Below, piece by piece: positions 6,060-7,770 of a stretch of DNA of 7,770 bases. Position 1 is the stretch's first letter. Each line of letters opens with the position of its first letter. Below the pieces are notes generated by a model that saw nothing but the letters and a program-made list of their open reading frames with translations, had not been told where the DNA came from and searched no databases. This DNA is from Pseudomonadota bacterium (GTDB lineage: Bacteria > Pseudomonadota > Gammaproteobacteria > Steroidobacterales > Rariloculaceae). A program made the translations under genes and the position numbers. The stretch covers positions 1 through 7,770 of the forward strand of contig VYEH01000252.1 in the NCBI GenBank assembly GCA_009843005.1. Direction: 5' to 3'.

Positions 6060-7046
6060 TCAACCGTACATCCGCTCAACCTTCGCCACGACCTGATCGG
6101 CATTCGGCACCATCAGTGCTTCCAGCGGCTTGCTGCAGGGTACCGGATTGTGGGGCGCCCCGACCCGCATCACCGGCGCATCCAGGTAGTCGAAGGCGCC
6201 CTCGGCCACGGTCGCCGCTATTTCGCCGCCGATACCGTAAAGCTCATGCCCCCCATCGATCACCACAGCGCGGCCGGTCCTTGCAACCGCATCGACCAGT
6301 GTTTCCGTATCCAGTGGAACGATGGAGCGCGGGTCCACCACTTGCGCGCTGATGCCCTTCTCCGCAAGCGCTTCGGCCGCTTCCAGCGCCACGTGCACCA
6401 TGCGCGAAAAGGCGATCAACGTCACGTCGGTGCCCTCGCGCTTGATGTCGGCCAACCCCAGTTCAACGATGTGCTCGCCCTCCGGCACCGGACCCTTGAG
6501 GTTGTAGGTCATGCGGTCCTCGAAGTACAGGACCGGGTTGTCGTCCCGGATCGCCGCCGTCATCAGGCCCTTGGCATCCGCAGGCGTGGACGGGGCCGCG
6601 AGCTTGAGGCCCGGGACATGCGCCGGCCAGGCGTACAACGTCTGCGAGTGGGTGGAGCCCAGGACGCCGCCGACGCCGATGGCGGTCCTCAGCACCAGAG
6701 GCACCCTGAACCCACCGCCGGAAAGGTAATGGATCTTGGCGGCGTGGTTGACCAGTTGATCCATGACCAGCGTCAGAAAATCGCTGAACATGATCTCCAC
6801 GATGGGCCGCATGCCGGCGACGGCCGCACCGACGGTCAAGCCGAACATTCCGGCTTCGGAGATGGGCGTATCGATCACCCGCCTGTCGCCGAATTCGGCG
6901 TGCAGCCCCTGAGTCTGCTTGAAGATGCCCTCGGCCACGCCCACGTCCTCGCCGATGTAGAACGTCTCGGGGTCGCGCCTGAATTCTCTGGCGATGGCCT
7001 CGATCACCGCCGCCTTCAGGCTGATCTGCCGCTCATTCTGCTGCAT
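6060..7046 (-). CDS. E1-beta subunit (pair 1) of a pyruvate/acetoin-type dehydrogenase
   Basis: A canonical E1-beta subunit of 328 residues. It has YIGEDVG (30-36), TPISEAG (60-66) with the thiamine-activating Glu64, EIMFSDF (84-90), the SGGG segment (109-112), THSQ with His133, and APSTPADAKGLM. The C-terminal half shows ISAQVVDPRSIVPLD and the conserved final helix. With E1-alpha 1 it forms the alpha2-beta2 decarboxylase that binds the E2 peripheral-subunit-binding domain. ATG at 7046 has AGGA about five bases upstream; the stop is TGA. It follows E1-alpha 1 after 59 bases and precedes E1-alpha 2 by nine. Motif-level resemblance to pyruvate dehydrogenase and acetoin dehydrogenase E1-beta is equally good, so I give no symbol. 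Its C-terminal half is clearly similar to E1-beta 2, but the N-terminal half is much less so. Confidence 0.92.
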   Translation of the reverse strand: MQQNERQISLKAAVIEAIAREFRRDPETFYIGEDVGVAEGIFKQTQGLHAEFGDRRVIDTPISEAGMFGLTVGAAVAGMRPIVEIMFSDFLTLVMDQLVNHAAKIHYLSGGGFRVPLVLRTAIGVGGVLGSTHSQTLYAWPAHVPGLKLAAPSTPADAKGLMTAAIRDDNPVLYFEDRMTYNLKGPVPEGEHIVELGLADIKREGTDVTLIAFSRMVHVALEAAEALAEKGISAQVVDPRSIVPLDTETLVDAVARTGRAVVIDGGHELYGIGGEIAATVAEGAFDYLDAPVMRVGAPHNPVPCSKPLEALMVPNADQVVAKVERMYG

Positions 7047-7105
7047 GTGGGTCCTGTGCCGGCCAGGCCGGTTTCGGGGCGAAGCGGAAATTGATCCAGG
7101 GGCCT
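7047..7105 (-). other. Intercistronic spacer with a GC-rich palindrome
   Basis: This 59-base gap is the longest in the operon. CCGGCC (7059-7064) and GGCCGG (7066-7071) form a perfect palindrome around one base, foldable as a five-pair stem with a three-base loop. It lies 13 bases before the E1-beta 1 start, next to its ribosome site. It could tune translation or mRNA stability; no U-tract follows, so it is not an intrinsic terminator. Confidence 0.4.
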
Positions 7106-7770
7106 CTATGCATAGACATGAACCCCCAGGTCCTCGGGTCCGGGGTGCGGCATCGCATCGGCGACCTTCGCCGCCGCCGCCACCTCATGGTCTATGTCCG
7201 AATGGATGCGCGCGATGGCCGCATCATCCACATGGCCTTGCTCTATGAGCCAGCGAGCGTAATTTGGAATCGGGTCGCGAGCCTCCCAGGCGCGCATCTC
7301 CTCGCTGTCCTTGTATTCCTGCTGGTCGCTCACGTGATGGCCGGTGAACCGGTAGGTTTCGAATACGAGGAAACTCGGTCCATCGCCCCGCCGCGCCCGG
7401 CCCACCGCCTGCTCGGCGGCTTCGCGAACCGCCAGCACATCCATGCCGTCCAGGGTATCCGACGGAATCCCGAAGACGGCGCCGCGATCCTGGTAGCGTT
7501 CCCCGGCCGTCACCGTCGCGCTCTCGGTGAACTCCCCGTAGCGGTTGTCCTCACAGACGAAGACCACCGGGAGAGACCAGATGGCCGCCATGTTCAGCAC
7601 CTCGAACATCACGCCCTGGTTGAGCACGCCGTCGCCGAAGAAACTCACCGACACCTGCTCGGTGCCACGCAGTTGGGCGGCGAGCGCCGCCCCGGCGGCC
7701 AGGGGCACGCTGCCGCCAACGATGCCCGTGGAGCCGATGTTGTTGGTGGCCGGATCGCACAGGTGTGGCT
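7106..7770 (-). CDS. E1-alpha subunit (pair 1), partial: N-terminus lies outside the window
   Basis: The C-terminal 220 residues of a canonical E1-alpha subunit; the frame runs open to the window end with no start. The visible part begins PHLCDPATNNIGSTGIVGG, matching the family segment that follows the GGS motif. The thiamine-diphosphate motif follows as GDGVLNQG through VFVCEDN, with the usual NN ending here DN. Then come TYRFTGHHVSDQQEY, corresponding to the active-site/regulatory loop of E1-alpha, and the common RDPIPNYARWLIEQG helix. The stop is TAG at 7106-7108. A GTG at 7708 is internal, because strongly conserved sequence continues upstream of it. It is the first operon gene visible and partners with the following E1-beta. 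Pyruvate or acetoin are the likeliest substrates by family; the sequence does not decide. Confidence 0.92.
   Translation of the reverse strand, partial: PHLCDPATNNIGSTGIVGGSVPLAAGAALAAQLRGTEQVSVSFFGDGVLNQGVMFEVLNMAAIWSLPVVFVCEDNRYGEFTESATVTAGERYQDRGAVFGIPSDTLDGMDVLAVREAAEQAVGRARRGDGPSFLVFETYRFTGHHVSDQQEYKDSEEMRAWEARDPIPNYARWLIEQGHVDDAAIARIHSDIDHEVAAAAKVADAMPHPGPEDLGVHVYA

Noticed and set aside
7106..7708. A complete short E1-alpha starting at GTG 7708
   Set aside because: Conserved E1-alpha sequence (HLCDPATNNIGSTG) continues upstream in frame to the window edge, so the gene is cut by the window and not truly short.

Overview
The window is GC-rich and densely coded. It looks like chromosomal DNA of a proteobacterium, but nothing in it fixes the lineage: there are no rRNA, tRNA or phylogenetic marker genes. 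TGA is the ordinary stop codon here. It ends five of the seven genes, so the genetic code is not globally recoded.

Layout. (1) Positions 51-1841, minus strand: an exported arylsulfotransferase-family (ASST) protein. (2) Positions 1842-2024: a 183-base divergent promoter region, visibly richer in A+T than its surroundings. (3) Positions 2025-2570, plus strand: an AhpD-like/carboxymuconolactone-decarboxylase-fold 'peroxidase-related' gene. Its reading frame is interrupted by one in-frame TGA at 2208-2210, exactly where the second cysteine of the family's redox C-x-x-C motif should be. The frame continues without a shift through the rest of the domain. A stable hairpin with a GGUC apical loop starts about 11 bases after that TGA, with its loop 18 bases after it. 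This is the arrangement of a bacterial SECIS element, so I call the gene a candidate C-x-x-U selenoprotein of 181 residues. (4) Positions 2571-2635: a short convergent spacer with an imperfect inverted repeat. (5) Positions 2636-7770, minus strand: a tightly packed operon for a 2-oxoacid (pyruvate/acetoin-type) dehydrogenase complex. In transcription order it holds E1-alpha 1 (cut by the window end), E1-beta 1, a second divergent E1-alpha 2, a divergent E1-beta 2, and one lipoyl E2 acyltransferase.

How the genes fit together. E1-alpha/E1-beta heterotetramers use thiamine diphosphate to decarboxylate a 2-oxoacid (or cleave acetoin) and load the acyl group onto the lipoyl lysine of E2, which passes it to CoA. 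No E3 (dihydrolipoamide dehydrogenase) is present. The unusual point is two E1 pairs feeding one E2. Pair 1 keeps the canonical motifs, while pair 2 keeps the thiamine-diphosphate core but has lost several of them, which suggests a different substrate or role.

The two most notable observations are the probable selenocysteine codon with its SECIS-like hairpin, and the double-E1/single-E2 operon. No selenocysteine machinery (selA, selB, selC, selD) lies in the window, so the first depends on the rest of the genome.
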